Part shown: positions 18,260-27,076 of the stretch, piece by piece | Layout of the letters: each line of letters starts with the position of its first letter | How positions within the stretch are numbered: the first letter of the stretch is position 1 | Origin: Paenibacillus sp. FSL R5-0517 | GTDB lineage: Bacteria > Bacillota > Bacilli > Paenibacillales > Paenibacillaceae | Assembly: GCF_037974355.1 (NCBI RefSeq) | Contig: NZ_CP150235.1 | Location: forward strand, 2,480,001 to 2,544,000 | Direction: 5' to 3' | Length of the DNA stretch: 64,000 nucleotides | Made by a program: the position numbers and the translations under genes | The notes under the pieces: model-generated | Databases searched by the model: none | The model's input: the letters and a program-made list of their open reading frames with translations, nothing else | Told to the model about the DNA's origin: nothing

Positions 18260-18844
18260 TTGTCACCATGGATCATTATTGTCATATTAGGGGCCTGCGC
18301 CATCGCCTACGCTTATATTATGCCTCGGAAAAATAAGGCGCAAGAGCCAGGGCATCAACTGGTGCAGGAGATGGAATCTACGCTTGAACACTACATGACC
18401 GAGATTGAAAATGATAATGATGCCCTTATTCAACGTGTGGCTGAAATGAAGGGAGAAGCGACAGCAGCCGATCAACGTATGCAATTGCAACTTCAGGAAT
18501 TACAGCAGCGGTTGGATCAGCTGGAACAGAGCAAAAAGAACGAACCTGTCGCATCGCCTGTTCTACACTCAGGTAATGTACCCGTACAAGCTTCCGAAGG
18601 TTTGCAAGCACAAGCGCTCGTGAAAAGTGTACAAGCAGAGGCGGCCCAGCAGGCGTTAGATTCAGACCCACAGAACGGCAAGGTCGAAACTTTGCCTGGG
18701 CGTGAATCAATTAAAGATCGATATGCAGAACTCTTTAATTTACATGCTGAGGGCAAGTCGATGGATGCCATATCCAAGCAGACAGGTATTCAGCGTGGTG
18801 AGGTACAGTTAATACTGCAATTGGCAGAACGGGAGGACAGCTAA
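18260..18844 (+). CDS. swrB: SwrB-like membrane-anchored motility protein
   Basis: This 194-residue protein has an N-terminal transmembrane anchor (~4-20), a coiled coil (~30-95), a low-complexity spacer and a C-terminal helix-turn-helix-like segment (~155-190, LHAEGKSMDAISKQTGIQRG). This is the layout I associate with B. subtilis SwrB (YlxL), which promotes flagellar hook-basal-body completion and swarming and lies downstream of sigD. Start TTG 18260 has AAGGAGA ten bases upstream. Sequence similarity is judged by eye only, so orthology is moderate. The HTH-like part may be a protein-binding rather than a DNA-binding element. Confidence 0.62.
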   Translation: MSPWIIIVILGACAIAYAYIMPRKNKAQEPGHQLVQEMESTLEHYMTEIENDNDALIQRVAEMKGEATAADQRMQLQLQELQQRLDQLEQSKKNEPVASPVLHSGNVPVQASEGLQAQALVKSVQAEAAQQALDSDPQNGKVETLPGRESIKDRYAELFNLHAEGKSMDAISKQTGIQRGEVQLILQLAEREDS

Positions 18845-18847
18845 GTC

Positions 18848-19474
18848 ATGGACAAGCGATCCTTATGGATTGGTCTGGGGAGCGGCATGATTATTGGGGC
18901 AGTTTTGCTTCAACTGGCCACAGTTGGACAAAATGCATTAGCAGATAGTAATCTGGCCCCCGAGCAGACCGCCAATATGACCAAAGAACAGCTTGAAACA
19001 GCGGCAAAAAGCCTGGATATGAAGTTGGTCGGTTCTGAAGAGGAGCTATACACAGAAGCAGAGTGGGTGGCGAAGAAAAAGAAGGAGAGCAGTGAGTTGC
19101 AGGGGAATGCAGCAACACCGCCTGAGACAGTAACTTCTACGGATACACCTACAGAGCCTGAGAAGCCACAAGAGCCTGCGGCAAATGAGTTTGAAGGACA
19201 GAAAGAGATAACTGAGCCGAAGACATCAGAGCCTGTAACGCCGAGCAATCCGAAAGGCGCAACAGTATCATTTAAGGTACGTTCAGGCAATAGTCTGGCG
19301 ATCGTTGCAGCAAATCTAAAAAACGCGGGAATCGTAGATGATGCTCAAGCGTTTATAAAAGCTGGCAAAGCTGAACGAATCAACACCAAAATTCAAGTGG
19401 GTACGTACGCGCTTGAAAAAGGCGAAAGTTTTAAATCCATTATCGCAAAAATTACGAAAGAACCGTCAAACTGA
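18848..19474 (+). CDS. Membrane-anchored protein resembling the LysM-like part of MltG (YceG)
   Basis: This 208-residue protein has an N-terminal membrane anchor or uncleaved signal (~5-27) and a Glu/Thr/Pro-rich extracytoplasmic linker (~60-135). Its C-terminal ~70 residues (FKVRSGNSLAIVAANLKNAG and following, ending GTYALEKGESFKSIIAKI) resemble the LysM-like subdomain preceding the catalytic part of the endolytic transglycosylase MltG. The catalytic domain itself is absent, so it should not be called a transglycosylase. It follows the SwrB-like gene by three bases and ends the motility block at a terminator. It might bind peptidoglycan, but this is inference. Confidence 0.72.
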   Translation: MDKRSLWIGLGSGMIIGAVLLQLATVGQNALADSNLAPEQTANMTKEQLETAAKSLDMKLVGSEEELYTEAEWVAKKKKESSELQGNAATPPETVTSTDTPTEPEKPQEPAANEFEGQKEITEPKTSEPVTPSNPKGATVSFKVRSGNSLAIVAANLKNAGIVDDAQAFIKAGKAERINTKIQVGTYALEKGESFKSIIAKITKEPSN

Positions 19475-19498
19475 GCATGCTCGGACAGGACGGTTTTT
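19461..19498 (+). terminator. Rho-independent terminator ending the fla/che-sigD block
   Basis: AACCGTC (19461-19467) pairs with GACGGTT (19489-19495). An inner palindrome GAGCATGCTC lies in the loop, and a five-T tract follows (19494-19498). It begins inside the last codons of the MltG-like gene and separates the motility operon from rpsB. Confidence 0.85.
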
Positions 19499-19614
19499 GC
19501 TTATTGAACGGTGCAATTTCAAAACTGAACAATAATTTAGTGTTGAGTTACATATCAAGGTTAAAATGATTCGATACTAGCAAAAAGTAAAAATAGAATT
19601 AGCTTCAAATACTG

Positions 19615-19643
19615 TTGCATCAGACCTCCAGCTGTGCTATATT
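19615..19643 (+). promoter_or_regulatory. Sigma-A-type promoter of rpsB
   Basis: The -35 box TTGCAT (19615-19620) and -10 box TATATT (19638-19643) are separated by 17 bases. The expected transcript starts near 19650, giving a leader of about 118 bases before rpsB. That leader contains a small hairpin (CACA/TGTG around 19662-19673). Confidence 0.8.
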
Positions 19644-19767
19644 AGATAACGGTGTTAAAACACACGCATGTGCTAATTTTGTTGAGGGTGCTTTCCTTAT
19701 GGAGAGTCTTGGCGAAAAATGATGCCGGCGGAGGACACAATAAAACCATATTAGGAGGTGTGTGAAG

Positions 19768-20466
19768 ATGGCAGTAATCTCCATGAAGCAGCTTCTCGAA
19801 GCTGGGGTACACTTCGGTCACCAAACTCGTCGTTGGAACCCAAAAATGGATCGTTATATCTTCACTGAAAGAAACGGAATTTATATCATCGACTTGCAAA
19901 AGACGGTGAAAAAAGTCGAAGAGGCTTACAACTTCGTTAAAGGAATCGCAGGAGAGAATGGTACAATTCTTTTCGTGGGTACTAAGAAACAAGCTCAAGA
20001 TTCTGTTAAAGAAGAAGCTGAACGCGCTGGTCAATTTTACATCAACCAACGTTGGTTGGGCGGTACCCTGACTAACTTCTCAACTATTCAAAAACGTATT
20101 GATCGTTTGAAACAGTTGGAAGCTTGGGAAGAAGACGGTACATTCGCTGTATTGCCTAAAAAAGAAGTTATCTTGCTTCGCAAAGAAAAAGATCGTCTGG
20201 AGAAATTCTTGGGCGGTATTAAAAATATGAAAGGCCTGCCAAGCGCCCTGTTCATCATCGATCCACGCAAAGAGCGTATCGCTGTTGCGGAAGCTCGCAA
20301 ATTGGGTATCCCAATTGTAGGTATCGTTGATACTAACTGCGATCCGGATGAGATCGATTATGTTATCCCAGGTAATGACGACGCGATCCGCGCTGTTAAA
20401 TTGCTGACAGGTAAAATGGCTGATGCTGTAATCGAAGCTAACCAAGGCGAAGAAACTTCCGCTTAA
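19768..20466 (+). CDS. rpsB: 30S ribosomal protein S2
   Basis: RpsB is a late-binding 30S protein located between head and body of the small subunit. The N-terminus [20 protein letters not shown] is the classic S2 start, and the family segment [20 protein letters not shown] is present. ATG 19768 was chosen, with AGGAGGTG seven bases upstream; a GTG six bases earlier is in frame but too close to that site. The length is 232 residues. It has its own promoter and is followed by an attenuator-like hairpin and then tsf, the usual rpsB-tsf pairing. Confidence 0.98.
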   Translation: MAVISMKQLLEAGVHFGHQTRRWNPKMDRYIFTERNGIYIIDLQKTVKKVEEAYNFVKGIAGENGTILFVGTKKQAQDSVKEEAERAGQFYINQRWLGGTLTNFSTIQKRIDRLKQLEAWEEDGTFAVLPKKEVILLRKEKDRLEKFLGGIKNMKGLPSALFIIDPRKERIAVAEARKLGIPIVGIVDTNCDPDEIDYVIPGNDDAIRAVKLLTGKMADAVIEANQGEETSA

Positions 20467-20508
20467 TAGATTCGAACATATGTTATAAACTAAATGAAAA
20501 GGGTGGTT

Positions 20509-20541
20509 GGCAGGTGGATAACCTCTCACTGCCCTTTTTTT
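20509..20541 (+). terminator. Terminator or attenuator between rpsB and tsf
   Basis: GGCAG (20509-20513) pairs with CTGCC (20529-20533), followed by seven Ts (20535-20541). An outer AAAAGGG (20497-20503) can alternatively pair with CCCTTTT (20532-20538). Because tsf has no obvious promoter of its own, partial termination that sets the S2:EF-Ts ratio is likely. Confidence 0.7.
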
Positions 20542-20581
20542 AGAGTGTACGTACAATACTTAATTTTGGAGGGAATTTATA

Positions 20582-21232
20582 ATGGCAGTTAATGCGAGTG
20601 CAGTAAAAGAACTTCGCGAAAGAACGGGCGCAGGTATGCTCGATTGTAAAAAAGCACTGGAAGAAGCAAACGGTGATGTAACGAAAGCAGCTGAATTGTT
20701 GCGTGAGAAAGGTCTTTCCGCAGCAGCGAGCAAAGCTGGCCGTGCAGCAACTGAAGGTGTTGTTGAATCTTACATCCACGCTGGTGGACGTATTGGTGTA
20801 TTGGTTGAAGTTAACTGTGAAACAGACTTCGTTGGTAAAACGGATCAATTTAAGGATTTCGTTAAAGATGTAGCTATGCAAATTGCTGCAGCTAATCCTA
20901 AATTTGTTACACGTGAAGAAGTTCCTGCAGATGAGCTGGAAAAAGAAAAAGAAATTCTGAAAGCTCAAGCTCTTAACGAAGGCAAACCAGAGAAAATCAT
21001 TGAAAAAATGGTTGAAGGTCGTATTGGTAAATACTACGAAGAGTACTGCCTGATGGAACAAACTTTCGTTAAAGATCCAGACAAAACGATCTCCCAATTG
21101 CTGAATGAAAAAATCAGCCAAATTGGTGAAAATATCTCCATCCGTCGTTTCGTTCGTTACGAACTGGGTGAAGGTCTTGAGAAAAAAGTAGACAACTTCG
21201 TAGAAGAAGTAATGTCCCAAGTAAACAAATAA
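20582..21232 (+). CDS. tsf: Translation elongation factor Ts, short form
   Basis: EF-Ts regenerates EF-Tu-GTP. The N-terminal UBA-like domain (~1-50, [21 protein letters not shown]) is followed by the TDFV motif (CETDFVGK, near 80) that contacts EF-Tu, then a core region. The C-terminal module contains [13 protein letters not shown]. At 216 residues it is much shorter than the ~285-295 residues of E. coli and B. subtilis: one of the two core subdomains is missing while both ends are intact, as in the Thermus form. This is a family variant rather than a truncated gene. GGAGG precedes ATG 20582. Confidence 0.96.
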   Translation: MAVNASAVKELRERTGAGMLDCKKALEEANGDVTKAAELLREKGLSAAASKAGRAATEGVVESYIHAGGRIGVLVEVNCETDFVGKTDQFKDFVKDVAMQIAAANPKFVTREEVPADELEKEKEILKAQALNEGKPEKIIEKMVEGRIGKYYEEYCLMEQTFVKDPDKTISQLLNEKISQIGENISIRRFVRYELGEGLEKKVDNFVEEVMSQVNK

Positions 21233-21233
21233 G

Positions 21234-21344
21234 ACGGTTTTTAAACCGGCGAGCAGGATTGATTTTCGAAGATATAAGAATGAACATACTTCGAAGCGTA
21301 AACTCCCTTATATCTCAGGAAAACAGTGCCTTACCGGTTAAACG
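21234..21344 (+). promoter_or_regulatory. Structured, switch-like RNA region between tsf and pyrH
   Basis: A set of nested and competing stems lies here. AACCGG (21244-21249) can pair with CCGGTT (21334-21339), which is followed by a short U-rich run; alternatively it can pair with the CGGTTT just upstream. Inside, AGATATAAG (21270-21278) is perfectly complementary to CTTATATCT (21307-21315). A second stem, TTCGAAG (21265-21271) with CTTCGAA (21289-21295), overlaps the first and would exclude it. I know no named RNA that matches. It could regulate pyrH or be a processing site. Confidence 0.45.
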
Positions 21345-21360
21345 TTTTTCCTAAAAGAGC

Positions 21361-21386
21361 GGAACACAACTGTGTTCCTTTCTTTT
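21361..21386 (+). terminator. Intrinsic terminator upstream of pyrH
   Basis: GGAACACA (21361-21368) is complementary to TGTGTTCC (21371-21378), with a small loop, followed by TTTCTTTTT. It lies 80 bases before the pyrH start, downstream of the structured region. Confidence 0.75.
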
Positions 21387-21462
21387 TAAGCAGGAGGCCA
21401 TGCGCGAGAAGTTTTGTTGGTTGAACACCAAGCGTGTTCGATTCAAAGTGGAGGGTGAATAA

Positions 21463-22190
<728 letters not shown>

Positions 22191-22191
<1 letters not shown>

Positions 22192-22745
22192 TGCCACAAG
22201 CGGTTAAACAACATGCCGAAGAGCGTATGGAAAAAGCAATTCAAGCATTGCGTCGTGACCTGGCTACTTTGCGTGCAGGCCGCGCAACTCCAGCCCTTCT
22301 GGACCGAATTCAGGTAGAGTATTATGGAGCGATGACACCACTGAATCAACTTGCTAATATCAGTACTCCGGATTCCCGTACACTGATGATTCAGCCTTGG
22401 GACAAATCTTCCATGGGTGAAATCGAGCGTGCCATCATGAAATCCGATCTGGGTCTTACTCCAGCCAACGATGGTAACATGATCCGTTTGTCTATTCCGG
22501 CATTGACGGAAGAACGTAGAGCGGAACTTGTAAAGCTGACGAAGAAGTTCGGTGAAGAAGGTAAAGTAGCGATTCGTAACATTCGCCGTGATGCGAATGA
22601 TGATATCAAGAAAATGGAAAAGTCCGATATTTCCGAGGATGAATCACGGAGACATCAGGAAGATATCCAAAAATCGACCGACAAGTTTATTGCTGAAGTC
22701 GATAAGGTACTCGCTGCCAAAGAAAAAGAAATCATGGAAGTGTAA
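22191..22745 (+). CDS. frr: Ribosome recycling factor
   Basis: RRF splits post-termination ribosomes together with EF-G. It is 184 residues long with the family signature (LRTGRA-like [20 protein letters not shown] near the N-terminus, [15 protein letters not shown] and [16 protein letters not shown] in the second half). It is joined to pyrH by a one-base overlap, as in many bacteria. Confidence 0.97.
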
Positions 22746-22756
22746 GACAAGCGCAG

Positions 22757-22790
22757 CCCCTCCAATACGGTGGGGTTTTGTCTCTTTTTC
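22757..22790 (+). terminator. Possible weak terminator after frr
   Basis: CCCC-T-CC (22757-22763) faces GG-T-GGGG (22769-22775) with one T:T mismatch. TTTTGTCTCTTTTT follows. It may reduce read-through into uppS, but the tract is interrupted. Confidence 0.5.
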
Positions 22791-22834
22791 CAAGCTTCAG
22801 ATGAAGAAACTTCAGGGATTTTGGAGGAACAGGA

Positions 22835-23602
22835 ATGATCAAACGGGTTCGGTCGTGGTGGAATGGGGCTGACAAGCAGGAAACGCTGACTATATCCGAG
22901 GACAATATCCCGCAGCACGTCGCCATCATCATGGACGGCAATGGACGATGGGCCAAACGTTTGGGACTCCCGCGTATAGCCGGGCACCAAAATGGCATGA
23001 AGGCGGTCAAACGTGCGACCATCGCGGCGGATGAACTGGGCATCAAATATCTGACGATGTACGCTTTTTCGACAGAAAACTGGACGCGTCCAAAAGAAGA
23101 AGTGGATTTTCTGATGCGACTTCCGCAAGAATTTCTGGCCATAGAGCTGGATGAACTAATAGAAAAAAATGTGCGCATTCGCATGATGGGCCAAGAGGAA
23201 CATTTACCTTCTCATACCATCAATGCCTTGCGGGAAGCCATTCGTCTTACGGAACATAATACAGGTCTCGTTTTGAACTTTGCAATGAACTATGGAAGTC
23301 GTCGTGAAATGACGGACTGTGTTAAACAGATTGCTCTGCATGTAAAATCGGGGGAACTATCTGCAGAGGACATAACACCCGAACTCATTGACAGGCATAT
23401 GCTGACGGTTGATATGCCTGATCCGGATCTGCTGATCCGGACGAGCGGAGAGCTTAGATTAAGCAACTTTATGCTTTGGCAGCTTGCATATAGTGAATTA
23501 TGGTTTACGGATATATACTGGCCCGAATTTGGCAAAAAGCATTTGCTTGAAGCAGTAGCCGAATATCAGCGCAGAACAAGGCGTTACGGCGGTTTGAAAT
23601 AG
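22835..23602 (+). CDS. uppS: Isoprenyl (undecaprenyl) diphosphate synthase
   Basis: UppS condenses isopentenyl diphosphate onto farnesyl diphosphate, making the C55 lipid carrier for cell-wall synthesis. The cis-prenyltransferase signature is clear: catalytic D34 in IIMDGNGRWA, then YAFSTENW-like AFSTENWTRP, and a C-terminal DLLIRTSGELRLSNF and WPEFG. At 255 residues it is normal. TTGGAGGA lies before ATG 22835. cdsA, dxr and rseP follow, as in B. subtilis. Confidence 0.97.
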   Translation: MIKRVRSWWNGADKQETLTISEDNIPQHVAIIMDGNGRWAKRLGLPRIAGHQNGMKAVKRATIAADELGIKYLTMYAFSTENWTRPKEEVDFLMRLPQEFLAIELDELIEKNVRIRMMGQEEHLPSHTINALREAIRLTEHNTGLVLNFAMNYGSRREMTDCVKQIALHVKSGELSAEDITPELIDRHMLTVDMPDPDLLIRTSGELRLSNFMLWQLAYSELWFTDIYWPEFGKKHLLEAVAEYQRRTRRYGGLK

Positions 23603-23618
23603 ATGGAGGATGAAGCCG

Positions 23619-24413
23619 TTGAAACAGCGATTAACGACAGGAATCATAGCAGGTGTGTTGTTTTTAGGTTTTTGCATGCTGGGCGGACCCTGGTACCATG
23701 GTTTGGTATTGCTTATGGCTCTCATCGGTTATTATGAATTTGTTAAAATGACCGGGGTGAAGCCTTTTTCAGGTGTGGCCCTGATTGGATACGCTGGTGT
23801 TTTTGCCATTGTGTTTCCTTGGGAAATGCTTTGGGAGGCCAGACCGCTATCCTTATTTCAGGTCATCTGGATTGTAATGCTTGTACTGATGACCGCTTCG
23901 GTTGTTACCAAAAATAAGGTGCCCGTAAATACAGTGGCCATGCTTTTCCTTGGCGTGTTGTATATAGGAATCGGTTTCTATTACATTGCAGAATCCAGAC
24001 ATCTGCATCATGGGTTGTTCTGGACGTTTCTGTTGCTGGGCTCCATATGGGCCAGTGATGCAGGAGCTTACTTTGTAGGGAAACTCATTGGTAGAAATAA
24101 GCTGTGGCCTTCCATCAGTCCAAACAAAACCGTGGAGGGTGCATTGGGTGGCATCGTAATTGCAATTGTTACGTCTATTATTTTTGCATTAGTGTCAGAT
24201 GGTTTGCTTTCCTGGCAGAGAGCAATTGTGATTGGGATTGCCTGTGCAGTTGTAGGTCAGATGGGTGACTTGATCCAGTCTGCTTACAAACGTGTATATA
24301 ATATCAAGGATTCAGGTAATCTTCTCCCAGGGCATGGAGGCATTCTTGATCGGTGCGACAGCTGGATTGTTGTTTTTCCATTCGTACATATACTAATGCT
24401 ACTGCCCTATTAA
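23619..24413 (+). CDS. cdsA: Phosphatidate cytidylyltransferase (CDP-diglyceride synthase)
   Basis: CdsA makes CDP-diacylglycerol, the precursor of membrane phospholipids. It is a polytopic protein (about seven to eight helices) of 264 residues, with the signature SPNKTVEGALGG and, near the C-terminus, DSGNLLPGHGGILDRCDS. I chose TTG 23619: GGAGG (23605-23609) ends nine bases before it, and MKQRLTTGIIAG matches the family. The in-frame ATG at 23610 touches the ribosome binding site and is rejected. Confidence 0.96.
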   Translation: MKQRLTTGIIAGVLFLGFCMLGGPWYHGLVLLMALIGYYEFVKMTGVKPFSGVALIGYAGVFAIVFPWEMLWEARPLSLFQVIWIVMLVLMTASVVTKNKVPVNTVAMLFLGVLYIGIGFYYIAESRHLHHGLFWTFLLLGSIWASDAGAYFVGKLIGRNKLWPSISPNKTVEGALGGIVIAIVTSIIFALVSDGLLSWQRAIVIGIACAVVGQMGDLIQSAYKRVYNIKDSGNLLPGHGGILDRCDSWIVVFPFVHILMLLPY

Positions 24414-24483
24414 AGAAGAACATAAGTCTGAGATAACAGCATTGTTCGCCGTAGGCATTGGATAATTAAAGATGAGGTGCAGC

Positions 24484-25623
24484 ATGAAAAAAATTGCGAT
24501 TCTCGGCTCGACCGGTTCCATTGGAACCCAGACACTGGATGTAGTTGACATGCATCCTGAACTCTTTCAAGTGGAGGGACTGGCTGCCGGAGGCAATACA
24601 GACCTGCTGATTGAACAAGCCAAACGTTACCGACCGAAGAAGATATCGGTGGGGTCCAAGGAATTGGCGGATAAGGTTGCTCCACATTTGCCTGCAGGAA
24701 CGCAACTGTTTTATGGCACAGAAGGACTTGTAGAAGTGGCGGCAGGAACTGATGCGCATATGGTTGTAACAGCAGTGGTGGGAAGTGTTGGATTGGAGTC
24801 GACGCTTGCAGCCATAGATGCGGGTAAACAGATCGGACTGGCCAACAAGGAGACATTGGTTACGGCAGGGCATATTGTTACTACAAGAGCGACTGCCAAA
24901 GGAGTCTCTTTACTACCCATCGATAGCGAGCACTCTGCGATTTTCCAATGCTTGAATGGTGAAAACAGAGAACGCTTGACAGGTATCACGCTCACTGCTT
25001 CAGGCGGATCATTCCGTGATCTTACCCGTGAACAGTTGAAGAGTGTGACTATAGAGGATGCGCTTAAACATCCGAATTGGTCAATGGGTTCCAAAATTAC
25101 GATAGACTCGGCAACCATGGTAAACAAGGGACTTGAAGTGATTGAAGCACATTGGTTATTTGGTCTTCAATATGATCAGATTAATGTATTGCTTCATCCA
25201 GAGAGTGTGATTCATTCTTATGTGGAATTGGATGACACCAGCATCATCGCCCAACTGGGGAATCCGGATATGCGAGTTCCAATTCAATATGCATTGACTT
25301 ACCCTGACCGTCTGCCATCGCCAGCACAGCGTCTGTCTCTTGCTCAAGTTGGGAAATTACATTTCCGCGAGATGGATATGGAGCGGTTCCCATGTTTAAG
25401 AATGGCATATGAGTGTGGTAAAATGGGAGGAACCGCAACAACGGCGTTTAATGCAGCCAACGAGGTTGCCGTAGCCCGTTTCTTGCGTAAAGAGATATCA
25501 TTCCTTAAAATAGAAGATATTATTGCTTCTGTGCTGGAAGCACACCACAATGTGGACGAGCCTGATCTGCAGGAAATCGCCCGTTGTGATCAGGAGAGCC
25601 GTAAGCTTGCGTCCAGTCTGTAA
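24484..25623 (+). CDS. dxr: 1-deoxy-D-xylulose-5-phosphate reductoisomerase
   Basis: Dxr catalyses the first committed step of the MEP isoprenoid pathway, feeding uppS. The N-terminal NADPH-binding loop is GSTGSIG. The metal-binding segment LLPIDSEHSAIFQC, ASGGSFRD and WSMGSKITIDSATMVNKGLE are present. ATG 24484 gives MKKIAILGSTGSIG, with GAGGTG a little close at four bases; an ATG at 24472 would add four residues. The length is 379 residues. Confidence 0.97.
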   Translation: MKKIAILGSTGSIGTQTLDVVDMHPELFQVEGLAAGGNTDLLIEQAKRYRPKKISVGSKELADKVAPHLPAGTQLFYGTEGLVEVAAGTDAHMVVTAVVGSVGLESTLAAIDAGKQIGLANKETLVTAGHIVTTRATAKGVSLLPIDSEHSAIFQCLNGENRERLTGITLTASGGSFRDLTREQLKSVTIEDALKHPNWSMGSKITIDSATMVNKGLEVIEAHWLFGLQYDQINVLLHPESVIHSYVELDDTSIIAQLGNPDMRVPIQYALTYPDRLPSPAQRLSLAQVGKLHFREMDMERFPCLRMAYECGKMGGTATTAFNAANEVAVARFLRKEISFLKIEDIIASVLEAHHNVDEPDLQEIARCDQESRKLASSL

Positions 25624-25736
25624 TCTCTTTTTTCATAACAAATTGGAAGAAGTGATTCTCTTGTGCGGCATCAGAGAATAATGATAATCTAGAGGGACAG
25701 ACTGCGGTATGTGCCGTGAAGGAGGATGGATAGGGA

Positions 25737-27008
25737 TTGGAAACCATACAAGTGGTATTTCTAACGGTGCTCATGTTCTTTGTCATCGTGACGGTTCATG
25801 AATGGGGGCATTACTATTTTGCCAAACGCGCCGGTATTCTTGTACGGGAATTTGCGATCGGTTTTGGTCCCAAATTGTTCTCATATAAAAGAAACGAGAC
25901 CCAGTTTACATTGCGTTTGTTGCCTTTTGGTGGATATGCACGGATGGCAGGGGAAGATCCGGAACTGGTAGAGATCCAAGAAGGACAGACCATTGCGGTA
26001 AGATCAGCGGATGACCAGGTGAAGATGATCTATCTGGACCAGCTGGATAACCGTAAAAATGTAATACGTGGTGAAGTCATCTCCATTGACATGGAGAATG
26101 CCCTGAAGCTTCAACTTGATGTAGATGGTGAAATTCAGGAATACCGAATACATCCCCAATCGATGTTGGTAAGTCGGGGTAAACAAACGCAGATTGCACC
26201 GAAAGATCGTCAATTCGGAAGCAAAACGGTTGGACAGCGTGCGTTGGCTATTTTTGCTGGCCCGCTGATGAACTTTATTTTGGCCTTTGTGCTGTTCGCT
26301 GTATATGCGCAAATGGCAGGAGTTCCGGTGGAGAACCCTAAAAATCTCCAAATTGGCGAAGTGCTTGAAGGTGGGGCAGCTGATCAGGCGAACCTGCAAA
26401 AGGGCGATATTATCGAGACGATTAATGGTACTGCTATTGGTACAGATTCACAAAAAATGGTGTCGATGATTGCCGATTCCAAAGACAAGCCGATGGAATG
26501 GACGCTGCGCCGGGGGTCGGATACGTTTAATATAACGATTACTCCACGTGCTGTAGAGGGACAAGAAGGCGGTAAAGTGGGGATCGTACCTACGCTACCA
26601 ACCCGATCTGTTGGATTTGCAGAGACATTTAAAGTCTCAGGTGTGGCCATGGTTGATACAACCAAAGTGATATTTGAAGGTTTTAAACATCTGATCAATC
26701 AATTCAACATGGATGATATTGGTGGTCCGGTTCGTACATTTGAAGTAACAGGGCAAATTGCCAAGCAAGGGATTGAGCAGTTAACGAGATGGGCAGCGAT
26801 TTTGAGTCTGTATCTTGGGATATTCAACCTGCTACCAATACCTGCGCTGGACGGCAGCCGCCTGGTATTTTTGGGAATTGAAGCGCTGCGCGGCAGACCA
26901 GTTGATCCCAATCGTGAAGGTATGGTACATTTCATCGGATTTGCGATGTTGTTCGTCTTGATGCTGGCAGTAACGTATAATGATATATTACGTTTAATTA
27001 ACGGATAA
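25737..27008 (+). CDS. rseP: Site-2 intramembrane metalloprotease RseP (RasP)
   Basis: RseP is a membrane-embedded zinc protease that cleaves anti-sigma factors and leftover signal peptides. The zinc motif HEWGH is at 21-25 in the first helix, and the third-ligand region is PIPALDGSRL in the C-terminal part. It has one PDZ domain (~185-275, GGAADQANLQKGDIIETING). It starts at TTG 25737 after an AAGGAGG about 11 bases away. Its position between dxr and proS matches B. subtilis rasP. At 423 residues it is full length. Confidence 0.96.
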   Translation: METIQVVFLTVLMFFVIVTVHEWGHYYFAKRAGILVREFAIGFGPKLFSYKRNETQFTLRLLPFGGYARMAGEDPELVEIQEGQTIAVRSADDQVKMIYLDQLDNRKNVIRGEVISIDMENALKLQLDVDGEIQEYRIHPQSMLVSRGKQTQIAPKDRQFGSKTVGQRALAIFAGPLMNFILAFVLFAVYAQMAGVPVENPKNLQIGEVLEGGAADQANLQKGDIIETINGTAIGTDSQKMVSMIADSKDKPMEWTLRRGSDTFNITITPRAVEGQEGGKVGIVPTLPTRSVGFAETFKVSGVAMVDTTKVIFEGFKHLINQFNMDDIGGPVRTFEVTGQIAKQGIEQLTRWAAILSLYLGIFNLLPIPALDGSRLVFLGIEALRGRPVDPNREGMVHFIGFAMLFVLMLAVTYNDILRLING

Positions 27009-27017
27009 TTACGTTTG

Positions 27018-27052
27018 GACTATGCTCTGAACTTTTCTTTCAGAGTGTAGTC
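27018..27052 (+). promoter_or_regulatory. Strong hairpin before proS
   Basis: GACTATGCTCTGA (27018-27030) pairs with TCAGAGTGTAGTC (27040-27052): 13 pairs including two G-U. No T tract follows, so it is not a typical terminator. It lies just before the proS ribosome binding site (GGGAGGA, 27058-27064) and could be a processing or stability element. Confidence 0.55.
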
Positions 27053-27076
27053 GTTATGGGAGGACGCTGGAGTCTT

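Noticed and set aside
20540-21220. 226-codon - strand frame opposite tsf
   Set aside because: Phe/Thr-rich shadow of the Glu/Lys-rich EF-Ts gene; no independent support.
23610-23618. ATG start of cdsA at 23610
   Set aside because: It directly abuts the GGAGG site, leaving no spacing; TTG 23619 has normal spacing and a family-like N-terminus.
27009-27076. T-box riboswitch before proS
   Set aside because: The gap is only 68 bases, lacks the T-box sequence and has no terminator; only a single hairpin is present.
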